A stretch of 64,000 nucleotides of DNA, from positions 3,534,001 through 3,598,000 of the forward strand of contig NZ_JAAGOW010000001.1 in the NCBI RefSeq assembly GCF_010499245.1, written 5' to 3'. The translations under genes were made by a program, and so were the position numbers. The notes under the pieces are model-generated. The model ran no database searches. It worked only from the letters and a program-made list of their open reading frames with translations, and was not told where the DNA came from. This document shows, in pieces, positions 16,152 to 25,300 of this stretch; the stretch's first letter is position 1, and each line of letters opens with the position of its first letter. This DNA is from Variovorax sp. WS11 (GTDB taxonomy: Bacteria > Pseudomonadota > Gammaproteobacteria > Burkholderiales > Burkholderiaceae_C).

Positions 16152-17612
16152 ATGAGTTCTGTCTCCGAGCGCCCGACCACCAAAGCGCAGCGGCCCACCT
16201 CGATCGACGAGCTGCCGGGCCCGAGACAGTGGCCCGTGGCGGGCAATCTTCTGCAAATGAAGGTCCCTCGGCTGCACCTTCAGCTCGAGGGCTGGGCCAA
16301 GACCTACGGCGACATCTACCGCCTCAAGATGGCGAAGCAGGACGTGGTCGTCATCACCAAGGCAGAGGACATCGCGGCCGTCTTGCGAGCCCGTCCCGAG
16401 ACCTGGAGCCGGCCCGCCAATTTCGCCGCCATCGCGCGGGAATCCGCCGCGTACGGCGTGTTCGCCGCCGAGGGTGACGAGTGGCGCCGCCAACGCCGCA
16501 TGGTCATGACGGGCTTCGACCCCGAGCACTTGCGCAACTACATGCCATCCCTCGTTCGCGTGACCAAGCGCCTGCGCAATCGGTGGATAGCCGCCGCGCA
16601 CGCGTCCACAGTCATGAACCTGCAGGCCGAACTGATGCGGTATTCGGTGGACGCGGCATCCGGCATCTCCTTCGGCATCGACATCAACACCATCGAAGAC
16701 GAAAGAAGCGACCTGCACGAGCACCTGAAGCACATGTTCCCGATGCTGTTTCGCCGGATGAACCTGCCGTTTCCGTACTGGCGCTACTTCCGTCTGCCAT
16801 CGGACATTGCCTACGACAGGCACATCGCCGCGATCCATCGGGTCATCAAGGACATCGTCGAGCAGGCGCGTGAGCGCCTGCGGCAGGACCCGGCGAGACG
16901 GGAGCAGCCCACCGACCTGCTCGAAGCCATGCTCGCCGCGCGGGACGCCGACGGCAGCGCGCTGAGTGAAGCCGACATCACCGGCAATGTCTTCACCATG
17001 CTCAGTGCTTCGGAAGACACCACCGCCAACACGCTCGCCTGGACCATCTATCTTCTTCACCAGCACCCGGCGGTATGGCGCCGTCTTGTCGACGAAGCTC
17101 GCGCCATCCTGAAAGAGGAGCCTGTCGCACAGTCCGTCGAGCAGCTCAGATCGCTTCGGTATGCCGAAGCCTGCGCCAGCGAAGCGATGCGCCTTCGGCC
17201 CGTCGCGCCGCTCTTGATCCTCGATGCCATCGAAGACACGGCGATCCAGGAAGTTCGCATTCCGAAGAAAACACGGCTGTTCCTCGCGATGCGACCTGCC
17301 GCTGTCGACGAGTCCGTCGTCGAAGCCGCGAGCGAGTTCCGGCCCGAGCGATGGCTCGCGGACAACGCCGGCTCGGTTCACTCGCCCAAGCGCGTATCGA
17401 TGCCGTTCGGCGCTGGCCCGAGACTCTGCCCGGGGCGGTATCTGGCCATGCTCGAGATCAACCTGGTCCTGAGCATGCTCGCGCGCGATTTCCAGCTGCT
17501 CGACGTGTCGACGCCGGACGGCACACCGCCCGAGGAGATCCTGGAGTTCACGATGCACCCGGTCGGCTTGCGCATGCGGCTGACGACGGGCGCCCGAGCA
17601 AAGCCCGGCTAG
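16152..17612 (+). CDS. cytochrome P450
   Basis: 486-residue P450 monooxygenase, soluble (no N-terminal membrane anchor). Signature parts: oxygen-binding I-helix ASEDTT at 286-291 (Ser in place of the usual second Gly), ExxR (Glu344-Arg347, EAMR), and the haem loop FGAGPRLCPGR with Cys426 as thiolate ligand. The ATG at 16152 follows GGAGAAAAGG at close spacing. No ferredoxin or reductase gene is adjacent, so redox partners must come from elsewhere. The overall shape (ILDAIEDTAIQ, RPERWL) is more like the CYP4/CYP102-type long-chain class than the camphor type, but the substrate is unknown. Confidence 0.92.
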   Translation: MSSVSERPTTKAQRPTSIDELPGPRQWPVAGNLLQMKVPRLHLQLEGWAKTYGDIYRLKMAKQDVVVITKAEDIAAVLRARPETWSRPANFAAIARESAAYGVFAAEGDEWRRQRRMVMTGFDPEHLRNYMPSLVRVTKRLRNRWIAAAHASTVMNLQAELMRYSVDAASGISFGIDINTIEDERSDLHEHLKHMFPMLFRRMNLPFPYWRYFRLPSDIAYDRHIAAIHRVIKDIVEQARERLRQDPARREQPTDLLEAMLAARDADGSALSEADITGNVFTMLSASEDTTANTLAWTIYLLHQHPAVWRRLVDEARAILKEEPVAQSVEQLRSLRYAEACASEAMRLRPVAPLLILDAIEDTAIQEVRIPKKTRLFLAMRPAAVDESVVEAASEFRPERWLADNAGSVHSPKRVSMPFGAGPRLCPGRYLAMLEINLVLSMLARDFQLLDVSTPDGTPPEEILEFTMHPVGLRMRLTTGARAKPG

Positions 17613-17623
17613 GACAAGGATCC

Positions 17624-17639
17624 GCCGGCGAGCGCCGGC
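17624..17639. terminator. GC hairpin between convergent genes
   Basis: GCCGGC (17624-17629), loop GAGC, GCCGGC (17634-17639). It lies in the 31-bp gap between the convergent P450 and Lrp genes. There is no T-run on either side, so termination by this stem alone is uncertain. Confidence 0.35.
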
Positions 17640-17643
17640 AGCC

Positions 17644-18117
17644 TCATTCCGGCAATGGCAGCGAACTCGTGCACTTGAACTCGTCCAGGCAAACGCTGGA
17701 CCGCACGCCGTCCACGCCAGGCAAGCGCATCAGCTTGTCGATCAGAAAGCGCGACAGCGCCTTCAGGTCGCGGGCGATGACCTTCATCACGAAGTCGTAG
17801 TCGCCGGTGATGGAGTAGCACTCCAGCACCTCCGGCATGTCGATCACGACGTCGGTGAACTTCGACAGGTCGCGAATGTGCCCTTTCTCCATCGCGACGA
17901 GGATGAAGGCCACCACGTGCAGGTCGAGGCGCGCGGGGTCCAGGCGCGTCTCATAGCGTGCGATGAAGCCGGCTTCCTCCAGCCGCCGGTGGCGCCGATG
18001 GCATTGCGCCGGCGACAGGCCGACGGCCGCGGCCAGCTCCAGGTTGGACGCGCGCCCATGCTCCTGCAGGAACGCCAGCATCTTGCGGTCGGTACGGTCG
18101 AGTTCGATGTCGTGCAA
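17644..18117 (-). CDS. Lrp/AsnC-family transcriptional regulator
   Basis: 157 residues. The N-terminal HTH (about 1-60: DRKMLAFLQEHGRASNLELAAAVGLS, recognition helix CHRRHRRLEEAGFI) is followed by the RAM ligand domain (about 70-150, with ITGDYDFVMKVIARDL). The start is a TTG at 18117 preceded by AGGAG six bases upstream; a stop at 18136-18138 leaves no ATG or GTG choice. It diverges from the ABC transporter operon and the amino-acid dehydrogenase gene, so it probably senses an amino acid and controls them. Confidence 0.9.
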   Translation of the reverse strand: MHDIELDRTDRKMLAFLQEHGRASNLELAAAVGLSPAQCHRRHRRLEEAGFIARYETRLDPARLDLHVVAFILVAMEKGHIRDLSKFTDVVIDMPEVLECYSITGDYDFVMKVIARDLKALSRFLIDKLMRLPGVDGVRSSVCLDEFKCTSSLPLPE

Positions 18118-18205
18118 GTTCGTCTCCTGTTCGGGTCACATGGAGAAATTATGTTGCTTGCCTGAGGGTTCCTCCTCATGCGGGATGAAAGCAGATTTTT
18201 TGTGC

Positions 18206-18221
18206 AGAAGTTCACACTTCT
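18206..18221. promoter_or_regulatory. perfect dyad in the lrp/ABC-transporter intergenic region
   Basis: AGAAGTTCACACTTCT: six-base arms around a four-base spacer, a perfect inverted repeat roughly midway in the 201-bp divergent gap. Size and position fit an Lrp/AsnC-type operator. The surrounding run of Ts and As is more AT-rich than the genes. Confidence 0.45.
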
Positions 18222-18318
18222 CCACCTGGAAAGCGGCTCGGCGATGGGGATCAAACAGGTTTCCCGCCGGAGTGGCTTTCTCAATTGAACCACGCCGACT
18301 ATTTCTCACAAGGACTTC

Positions 18319-19296
18319 ATGGTGCAACATTCTTTCCTGCGTTCCTCCCTGGCCCTCATTGCTGCCGCAGCCGCGACGGCCATCGCCGCGCCCGCCCTCG
18401 CCGCCGAGAAGTCGGTGGCGGTCACGGCGATCGTCGAACACAAGGCGCTCGATGCCGTGCGTGACGGCGTCAAGGACGAACTGAAGTCCGCCGGCTTCGA
18501 AGCCGGCAAGAACCTGAAATTCCAGTACCAGTCCGCACAGGGCAACAACGGCACCGCGGCGCAGATCGCCCGCAAGTACGTGGGCGAGCGGCCGGACGTG
18601 ATCGTCGCCATCGCCACGCCGTCGGCGCAGGCCGTGGTCGCCGCGAGCAAGGACATCCCGGTCGTCTACAGCGCCGTGACCGACCCGGTCGCCGCCAAGC
18701 TGGTCAAGACCTGGGAGGCCTCGGGCACCAACGTCACCGGCGTGTCCGATCTCTCGCCGCTGGACAAGCACCTCGAGCTCATCAAGCGGGTGCTCCCCAA
18801 CGCGAAGCGCGTCGGCGTGATCTACAGCCCGGGCGAAGCGAATTCGGTGGCGATCGTCGACGCGCTGAAGAAGGCCGTGCCGGCCGCCGGCATGACGCTG
18901 GTGGAGGGCGCCGCCGCGCGCACCGTCGACGTGGCCAGTGCCGCGCAGAGCCTGGTCGGCAAGGTCGACGTGATCTATGCGCCCACCGACAACAACGTGA
19001 TGTCGGCCTTCGAGGGCATCGTCAAGGTGGCCCAGCAGGCGAAGATCCCGGTGGTCGCGGCGGACACCGACGCGGTCAAGCGCGGTGCCGTGGCGGCGCT
19101 GGGCCTGAACTACTACGACATCGGCCAGCAGACCGGCAAGATCGTCGTGCGCATCCTCCAGGGCCAGGCGCCCGGCACCATCGCTTCGCAGACCAGCAAG
19201 ACCTTCGAGCTGCACGTCAATCCGGGTGCCGCGCTGAAGCAGGGCGTGACGCTGTCGGACGAGCTGCTCAAGTCGGCCCAGGTGGTGGTCAAGTAA
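18319..19296 (+). CDS. ABC transporter substrate-binding protein (TrpX-like, COG2984)
   Basis: 325 residues with a signal peptide (1-28, ending APALAAEK) and a periplasmic-binding-protein type 1 fold: VAVTAIVEHKALDAVRDGVKDEL, PDVIVAIATPSAQAVV, RVGVIYSPGEANS and DVIYAPTDNNVMS. The family (ABC_sub_bind) is found with permease/ATPase pairs like the two genes directly downstream. The known streptococcal member TrpX is linked to tryptophan uptake. Together with the Lrp regulator and the amino-acid dehydrogenase, this suggests uptake of a hydrophobic or aromatic amino acid or its keto form; the ligand is inferred only. Confidence 0.88.
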   Translation: MVQHSFLRSSLALIAAAAATAIAAPALAAEKSVAVTAIVEHKALDAVRDGVKDELKSAGFEAGKNLKFQYQSAQGNNGTAAQIARKYVGERPDVIVAIATPSAQAVVAASKDIPVVYSAVTDPVAAKLVKTWEASGTNVTGVSDLSPLDKHLELIKRVLPNAKRVGVIYSPGEANSVAIVDALKKAVPAAGMTLVEGAAARTVDVASAAQSLVGKVDVIYAPTDNNVMSAFEGIVKVAQQAKIPVVAADTDAVKRGAVAALGLNYYDIGQQTGKIVVRILQGQAPGTIASQTSKTFELHVNPGAALKQGVTLSDELLKSAQVVVK

Positions 19297-19311
19297 GCGG
19301 GCGCATCGGAC

Positions 19312-20241
19312 ATGTCGCTCATTGCTTCCCTGGGTGCCATCGAGATCGGCCTGATATTCGGGCTGGTCGCGCTGGGCGTGTACCTCTCGTTCCGCATCAT
19401 CAATTTTCCCGACCTGACGGTGGACGGCAGCTTCCCGCTCGGCGGCGCCGTGGCTGCGGCGCTGATCGTCGCGGGCTGGAACCCGTTTGCCGCGACGGCG
19501 GCGGCGATTCTTGCCGGCGCCATGTCGGGCTACCTCACCGCCTGGCTCAACGTGCGGCTGCGCATCATGCAACTGCTCGCGAGCATCCTGGTGATGATCG
19601 CGCTGTACTCGGTCAACCTGCGCATCATGGGCAAGCCCAACGTGGCGCTGATCGACGACCCCACGGTGTTCAGCCTGCTCCAGTTCGGCAGCCTGCCCGA
19701 CTACTGGCTCAAGCCCCTGGTGCTGCTGGCGATCGTGGCCGCCGTCAAGGTGCTGATCGACCTGTTCTTCGCCTCGGAGACGGGCCTCGCGATGCGCGCC
19801 ACCGGCGGCAACCCGCGCATGGCACGGGCGCAGGGCATCTCGACCGACCGGCTCACGGTGTGGGGCCTGGCGCTGTCCAACGGGCTGGTCGCGCTGGCCG
19901 GCGCGCTCTTCGTGCAGTCGCAGGGCGGGGCGGACATCTCCATGGGCATCGGCACCATCGTCGTCGGCCTGGCCGCGGTGATCATCGGCGAGACCATCCT
20001 GCCGGCCCGCAGCCTGGTCGTCACGACGCTGGCCTGCGTGCTCGGCGCGGTGCTCTACCGCTTCTTCATCGCGCTGGCGCTCAACAGCGACTTCATCGGC
20101 CTGCAGGCCCAGGACCTGAACCTGGTGACTGCAGTGCTGGTCGCCTTCGCGCTGCTCGTGCCCGCCTACAAGCGCAAGCTGGCCGGCCTGTGGCCCGGCG
20201 TGCGCACCAACCCGTCAGTCGCCGTCAAGGAGGCCAAGTAA
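19312..20241 (+). CDS. ABC transporter permease (TrpY-like, COG4120)
   Basis: 309 residues with eight or nine predicted membrane helices in the BPD_transp_2 fold. The first helix is IEIGLIFGLVALGVYLSFRI; others include LLASILVMIALYSVNLRIM and GTIVVGLAAVIIGETI. The conserved cytoplasmic loop FFASETGLAMRATGGNPRMARAQG contacts the ATPase in this transporter class. It follows the binding protein by 15 bases and its TAA overlaps the ATG of the ATPase gene. Confidence 0.9.
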   Translation: MSLIASLGAIEIGLIFGLVALGVYLSFRIINFPDLTVDGSFPLGGAVAAALIVAGWNPFAATAAAILAGAMSGYLTAWLNVRLRIMQLLASILVMIALYSVNLRIMGKPNVALIDDPTVFSLLQFGSLPDYWLKPLVLLAIVAAVKVLIDLFFASETGLAMRATGGNPRMARAQGISTDRLTVWGLALSNGLVALAGALFVQSQGGADISMGIGTIVVGLAAVIIGETILPARSLVVTTLACVLGAVLYRFFIALALNSDFIGLQAQDLNLVTAVLVAFALLVPAYKRKLAGLWPGVRTNPSVAVKEAK

Positions 20242-21035
20242 TGCTGCGCGCCAAAGGCCTGGAAATCACCTTCAACCCCGGCACGCCGATCGAGAACCGC
20301 GTGCTGCGCGGGCTGGACCTGAGCATCCCCACGGGGCAGTTCGTCACCGTCATCGGCTCCAACGGGGCCGGCAAGTCGACCTTCCTCAATGCGATCAGCG
20401 GGGACCTGATGGTCGACCGCGGCAGCATCCACATCGACGAGAGCGAGGTCACCCGCCGCTCGGCCTGGCAGCGCTCCGACCTGGTCGCACGCGTCTTCCA
20501 GGACCCGATGGCCGGCACCTGCGAAGCGCTGACGATCGAGGAGAACATGGCGCTGGCGTGGAAGCGCGGCGCGCGCCGCGGCTTCGGCTTTTCGCTGACG
20601 CGCAAGCTGCGCGAGCTTTTCCGCGAGAAGCTCAGCATCCTCGAGCTCGGGCTCGAGAACCGCCTGGCCGACCGCATGGGTCTGCTCTCGGGCGGACAGC
20701 GCCAGGCCGTGAGCCTGCTGATGGCATCGCTGCAGCCGTCGCGCATCCTGCTGCTCGACGAGCACACCGCGGCGCTCGATCCGAAGACCGCCGCCTTCGT
20801 GCTCGAACTCACCGCGAAGATCGTCGAGGCCGGCAAGCTGACGGCCATGATGGTCACGCACAGCATGCGCCAGGCGCTCGACTACGGCACGCGCACGGTG
20901 ATGCTGCACGAAGGCCGCGTGATCCTCGACGTCGAGGGCTCCGAGCGCGCCCGCATGGACGTGCCCGACCTGCTGCACATGTTCGAGAAGACCCGCGGCG
21001 AGAAGCTCGACGACGACAAGCTGCTGCTCGCCTGA
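20241..21035 (+). CDS. ABC transporter ATP-binding protein (TrpZ-like, COG1101)
   Basis: 264 residues. Walker A GSNGAGKST at 39-47, Q-loop near VARVFQDPM, signature LSGGQRQ at 149-155, and Walker B LLLDEHTAALD at 170-180 are all intact. The start overlaps the permease stop by one base (TAATG) with an AAGGAGG ribosome site inside the permease end, so translation is coupled. It completes a three-gene importer with the upstream binding protein and permease. Confidence 0.92.
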   Translation: MLRAKGLEITFNPGTPIENRVLRGLDLSIPTGQFVTVIGSNGAGKSTFLNAISGDLMVDRGSIHIDESEVTRRSAWQRSDLVARVFQDPMAGTCEALTIEENMALAWKRGARRGFGFSLTRKLRELFREKLSILELGLENRLADRMGLLSGGQRQAVSLLMASLQPSRILLLDEHTAALDPKTAAFVLELTAKIVEAGKLTAMMVTHSMRQALDYGTRTVMLHEGRVILDVEGSERARMDVPDLLHMFEKTRGEKLDDDKLLLA

Positions 21036-21078
21036 ACGCACCGAAACCAAAGAATCCACCGAATCCTGAAAGACCGAG

Positions 21079-22305
21079 ATGAAAGAACTGCTGACCCGTT
21101 TCGAGAACAAGGCGCCCGAGATCGTCTTCGAATGGCACGACGCCGAGACGCCCGCCAAGGGCTGGGTCGTCATCAATTCCCTGCGCGGCGGCGCTGCCGG
21201 CGGCGGCACGCGCATGCGCCCGGGCCTGGACCGGCGCGAGGTCGAGTCGCTGGCCAAGACGATGGAGGTCAAGTTCAGCGTGTCCGGTCCCGCCATCGGC
21301 GGCGCCAAGTCGGGCATCGACTTCGACCCGGCCGATCCGCGCAAGAACGACGTGCTCAAGCGCTGGTACAAGGCCGTGACGCCGCTGCTCAAGACCTACT
21401 ACGGCACCGGCGGCGACCTGAACGTCGACGAGGTGCACGAGGTGATCCCGATCACCGAGAGCTATGGCCTCTGGCATCCGCAGGAGGGCGTGGTCAACGG
21501 CCACTTCGTGCCGAGCGACAGCGAGCGCATCCAGAAGGTCGGCCAGCTGCGCATGGGCGTGGCCAAAGTGGTGGAGGACCCGCGCTACACGCCCGAGCCG
21601 GCACGCAAGGTCCTGGTGGCCGACCTGATCACGGGCTGGGGCGTGGCCGAATCGGTGTTGCACTTCTTTCGGCTCTACGGTGGCCAGGTGGCAGGCAAGC
21701 GCGTCATCGTGCAGGGCTGGGGCAACGTCGGCTCGACCGCGGCCTACTACCTCGCGCAGGCCGGCGCGCGCGTGGTCGGCATCATCGACCGCGAAGGTGG
21801 GCTGCTCGACCCCGAGGGCTTCAGCTTCGAGCAGATCCGCACGCTGTTCCTCGAGAAGAAGGGCAACCAGCTCGCCGCCAAGGGCATGCTGACCTTCGAG
21901 GAGATCGATCGCCGGGTGTGGAGCGTCGGGGCCGACATCTTCCTGCCTTGCGCCGGGTCGCGCCTGGTGACGCAGCACCAGGTCGAGCAGCTGATCGAAG
22001 GCGGACTGGAAGTCGTGTCCAGCGGTGCCAACGTGCCCTTTGCCGATCGCGAGATCTTCTACGGCCCGATCTACGAGCACGCCGATTCGCGTGTCGCGGT
22101 GATTCCCGACTTCATCGCCAATTGCGGCATGGCGCGCGCGTTCGCGTTCCTGATGCAGGGCGATGTCGAGATTTCGGACGAAGCGATCTTCGGCGACGTC
22201 TCGGCCACCGTGGCCGCGGCGCTGGAGCGCTGCCATGCGCGCTCCAGCGAACGCACCGGCATCGCCCGCACCGCGTTCGAGAACGCGTTGACGCAGATCG
22301 GCTGA
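21079..22305 (+). CDS. Glu/Leu/Phe/Val dehydrogenase
   Basis: 408 residues. The N-terminal substrate domain has GGGTRMRPG and the catalytic-lysine region PAIGGAKSGID (Lys77). The C-terminal NAD(P)-binding Rossmann fold has QGWGNVGSTAAYYLAQAGARVVGIID. It oxidatively deaminates an amino acid to its 2-keto acid. It follows the ABC ATPase by 43 bases and is probably co-transcribed, so the unit would import and deaminate one amino acid under Lrp-type control. A long YGTGGDLNVDEVHEV segment is unusual for classic glutamate dehydrogenases, so the substrate stays open. Confidence 0.88.
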   Translation: MKELLTRFENKAPEIVFEWHDAETPAKGWVVINSLRGGAAGGGTRMRPGLDRREVESLAKTMEVKFSVSGPAIGGAKSGIDFDPADPRKNDVLKRWYKAVTPLLKTYYGTGGDLNVDEVHEVIPITESYGLWHPQEGVVNGHFVPSDSERIQKVGQLRMGVAKVVEDPRYTPEPARKVLVADLITGWGVAESVLHFFRLYGGQVAGKRVIVQGWGNVGSTAAYYLAQAGARVVGIIDREGGLLDPEGFSFEQIRTLFLEKKGNQLAAKGMLTFEEIDRRVWSVGADIFLPCAGSRLVTQHQVEQLIEGGLEVVSSGANVPFADREIFYGPIYEHADSRVAVIPDFIANCGMARAFAFLMQGDVEISDEAIFGDVSATVAAALERCHARSSERTGIARTAFENALTQIG

Positions 22306-22354
22306 GGCGCGCGAGCGTCCGTGGCCGCGCGGCTTGTCGGCGCCGGATGCGCCT

Positions 22355-25300
22355 TCACCCGGCCACGACGCTCGCGCCGCGCCACTGCGCCTTGATCTCC
22401 GCGAGGCGCTGCGCGATCCGCTGTCCCGCGGCCTCCAGCGACAGCTTCGCCTGTGCGTCCTTCTTGCCGCGGCGAGCGATCTCTCCCGCCCATGTCGGGT
22501 CCTCGTAGACGCGCCGCATGAGCCGCGCCGCATGCTCGATCGAGGGCTCGGCCCATTCCGAGTCGGCGTCGTAGGGCGGGATCGCCCGCCCCAGCTTCAC
22601 GCGCTTGCAAGGGACGAGCAGGCTGTTGTTCCCGTCCATGAAGTCCAGGTTGCCCGAGAACTCCGTCGCGATCACGGGCTTGCCCATCAGCATCGCTTCC
22701 GCCAGGGTGAGGCCGAGGCCCTCGCTGCGATGGAGCGACACATAAGCATCGCAGGCATCCATCAGCGACAGCACCTCGTCCGGGCTGTACACCGCGTCGA
22801 TGACCTTGATGTTGGCGCCGGCGGCAGCCTCGCGCAGCGCCTGCATCTGTGCCGGGTGCCGGTCGCCGAAGGAGGTCTTGAGGACCAGCTGGACGTCTTC
22901 GTTCGCGCGGAAGGCCTGCTTGAAGGCGCGGATCAGTCCCAGCGGGTTCTTCCTTTCCATCACGCTCATCATGTGGAAGGTGAAGAGAAAGCTGAACTTG
23001 CCGCGCTCGATGCCGAAGTATTCGCGGTCGCGGCGGCTGTAGCGGCCGAGCTCGACGCCGGGGAACAGCGTTCGCACCGGAATGGACAGGCGCTCGCGCA
23101 GGCCCTTGGCCACGAACTCGGTCGCGGTCCACACCTCGTCGATGCGCGTGGCCGGGGCCAGCCAGGCCTCGGGAATGGAGTCGAACTCCCAGTACCAGTA
23201 GGCGATGCGGTAGCTGCCGCGCCGCGGGCGCTCGGCGAGGTCGGCCCGGCGGTAGATGTCGCGGAAGTAGGGCTCCGGCTGCGTGTGGAGGACGGTGATG
23301 TCGTGCTCCTCGAGGCCGTCGAACTGCAGACGATGCGGGTCGTCCTTCGGGTCCGTGCGCAGGTCCCGCAACGAGGTCTCCACCCCCACCCGTCGAAGGC
23401 CCTCGGCCACCGCCTCCACCGACACCCGCAGGCCCGAGGGATAGCAGAAATGCCCGATCACGTTCGCACCCGGCGTGACCAGCGCGGTGGCAACGGCGGC
23501 CTTGTCCAGCGTGCTGCACCAGGCGCGGACCTCGGGCGCCTGCAGGGACTCGTCCGACTGCAGCCATTCGATCAACGCGAGGGCCTGGTCCCTGTCGTGG
23601 AGCGCTGCGGGGTGCCGGCTGCGCCAATGCTCCCGGGCGTGGTAGGCCAGGCGCAGCTGGCTCGCGGGCGCCAGCGCCAGGGGCCAGCGGGCGGGATCGG
23701 TCCAGTCGCCCTTGGCGCGGTAGGTCGCGGCGAACCAGGCCGCGAAGGCCTGGCGTCCGAAGACGGTCAGGGCGTCGGGGTACAGCCGCTGCCACGTTGG
23801 CGCGAAGCGATAGGCGCTCATCAGTTCCTGCGCGGGGTTCTCCGCCGCTTGCCAGAACAGCCACCACACTTCCTCCAGCCGCAAGCGGGTTTCGCGGCGG
23901 CCGTGCTGCATGAACCATCGGAACAGGTCATGCCGGCCCGCGGGCGTCAGGCCATGCGGCATCTGCGCGCGGACGTCTTCGCGGAACAGGAAGAGCTGGC
24001 GCGCGGCGGCGGCGATGTCTTCCGAGAACAGCAGCCGGACGGCCTCGGCAAAGCCCTCCGGCAGGCCGAAGCGCACGCGCCCTTCGTCCATCAGCCAGCG
24101 GGCGAAGCCGCCTTCGGCACCGCCGGACAGCGCATCGGGAAACCGCAAGCGCAGGTCCGCCCGTGTGCGCAGGAGATCGAGGCACCAGCGCGCGGCGGAC
24201 CACTTGTCGTGCACGCGGTGCGCCGCCTGCGGCGCCCAGAGCACCGATTCGCGCGGCAGGCCGGCGGCTTCGAGGCAGGCGCCGTCGTCGCAAAGATCCA
24301 GCTCGGCCGCAAGCAAGGGGAACGAACCCTGTTCCTCGATGTGGCCTTGCAGCACCTGGCGCGCACCGCGCGCGCCGTCGATCCTCAGCGCCGGAATCGC
24401 GAGACTGCCGTCCAGCTCGGGATGAAGGTATGGGTCCTCGTCGATGCCCAACGCGCGGATGTCGTCGGCCATGCGGCGCATGTCCTCGGCCGGATTGGTG
24501 TTGCCCCGTGTCGCGCCCTCGTGATGGATCAGCGGGGCGTGCGCCGCGTAGGCGATCCGCAAGCCCGCCCGCCAGATGCGCAGGCACAGGGCGACGTCGC
24601 TCATCGCGATGAGGTAGGACTCGTCGAAGCCCCCGACGCGCTCGAAGGCGTCGCGGCGCACCATCTGGCAAGCGCCCATGATCGCCAGCCAGTTGCGCGG
24701 ATGGTCCGGCGAGCCGTAGACGCCCCAGGGCTGCCCGCCGCCGCTGCGGTACATGAGCGCGCAGAGATGCGGGCCGATGCCGACGCCCGCGTGCTGGAGT
24801 TCCAGCGACGGGAAGACCAGCTTCGCGCCCACCACGCCGACGCCCGGGCGCTGCGCAAAGCGCACCATCTCCCGCAGCCAGTCGCGCGCGACGACCTCGA
24901 TGTCGTTGTTGAGGAACAGCAGCAGCTCGCCGCGCGCGCACGAGGCGCCGTAGTTGCAGGCCGCCGAGTAGTTGAACGGCTTCTCGAAGCGCACGATGCG
25001 CACTTCGGCAAAGGCCGCCAGCTCGCCGTAGTAGGCCAGCGTCTCCGCTTCGACGGAGCCGGTGTCGACGATGACGATTTCCTTGCGGGCGTAGTCGGTG
25101 CCCGTGAGCAGGCCGTCGATGCACATCCGCAGGAGCTGCGACTTGTCCCGGGTGGGGATCACGATCGACACGAGCGGCATGTGCTCGAGCGGCCACATCG
25201 CGCGCTGGGTTCCATCCGCCTGCGTCTCGGCGACCGCTTCGAAGCCGTGCCGGCGCCAGTATTTCGCGATGGTGACGCGATGGTCGGCGGCCGCCTGCGT

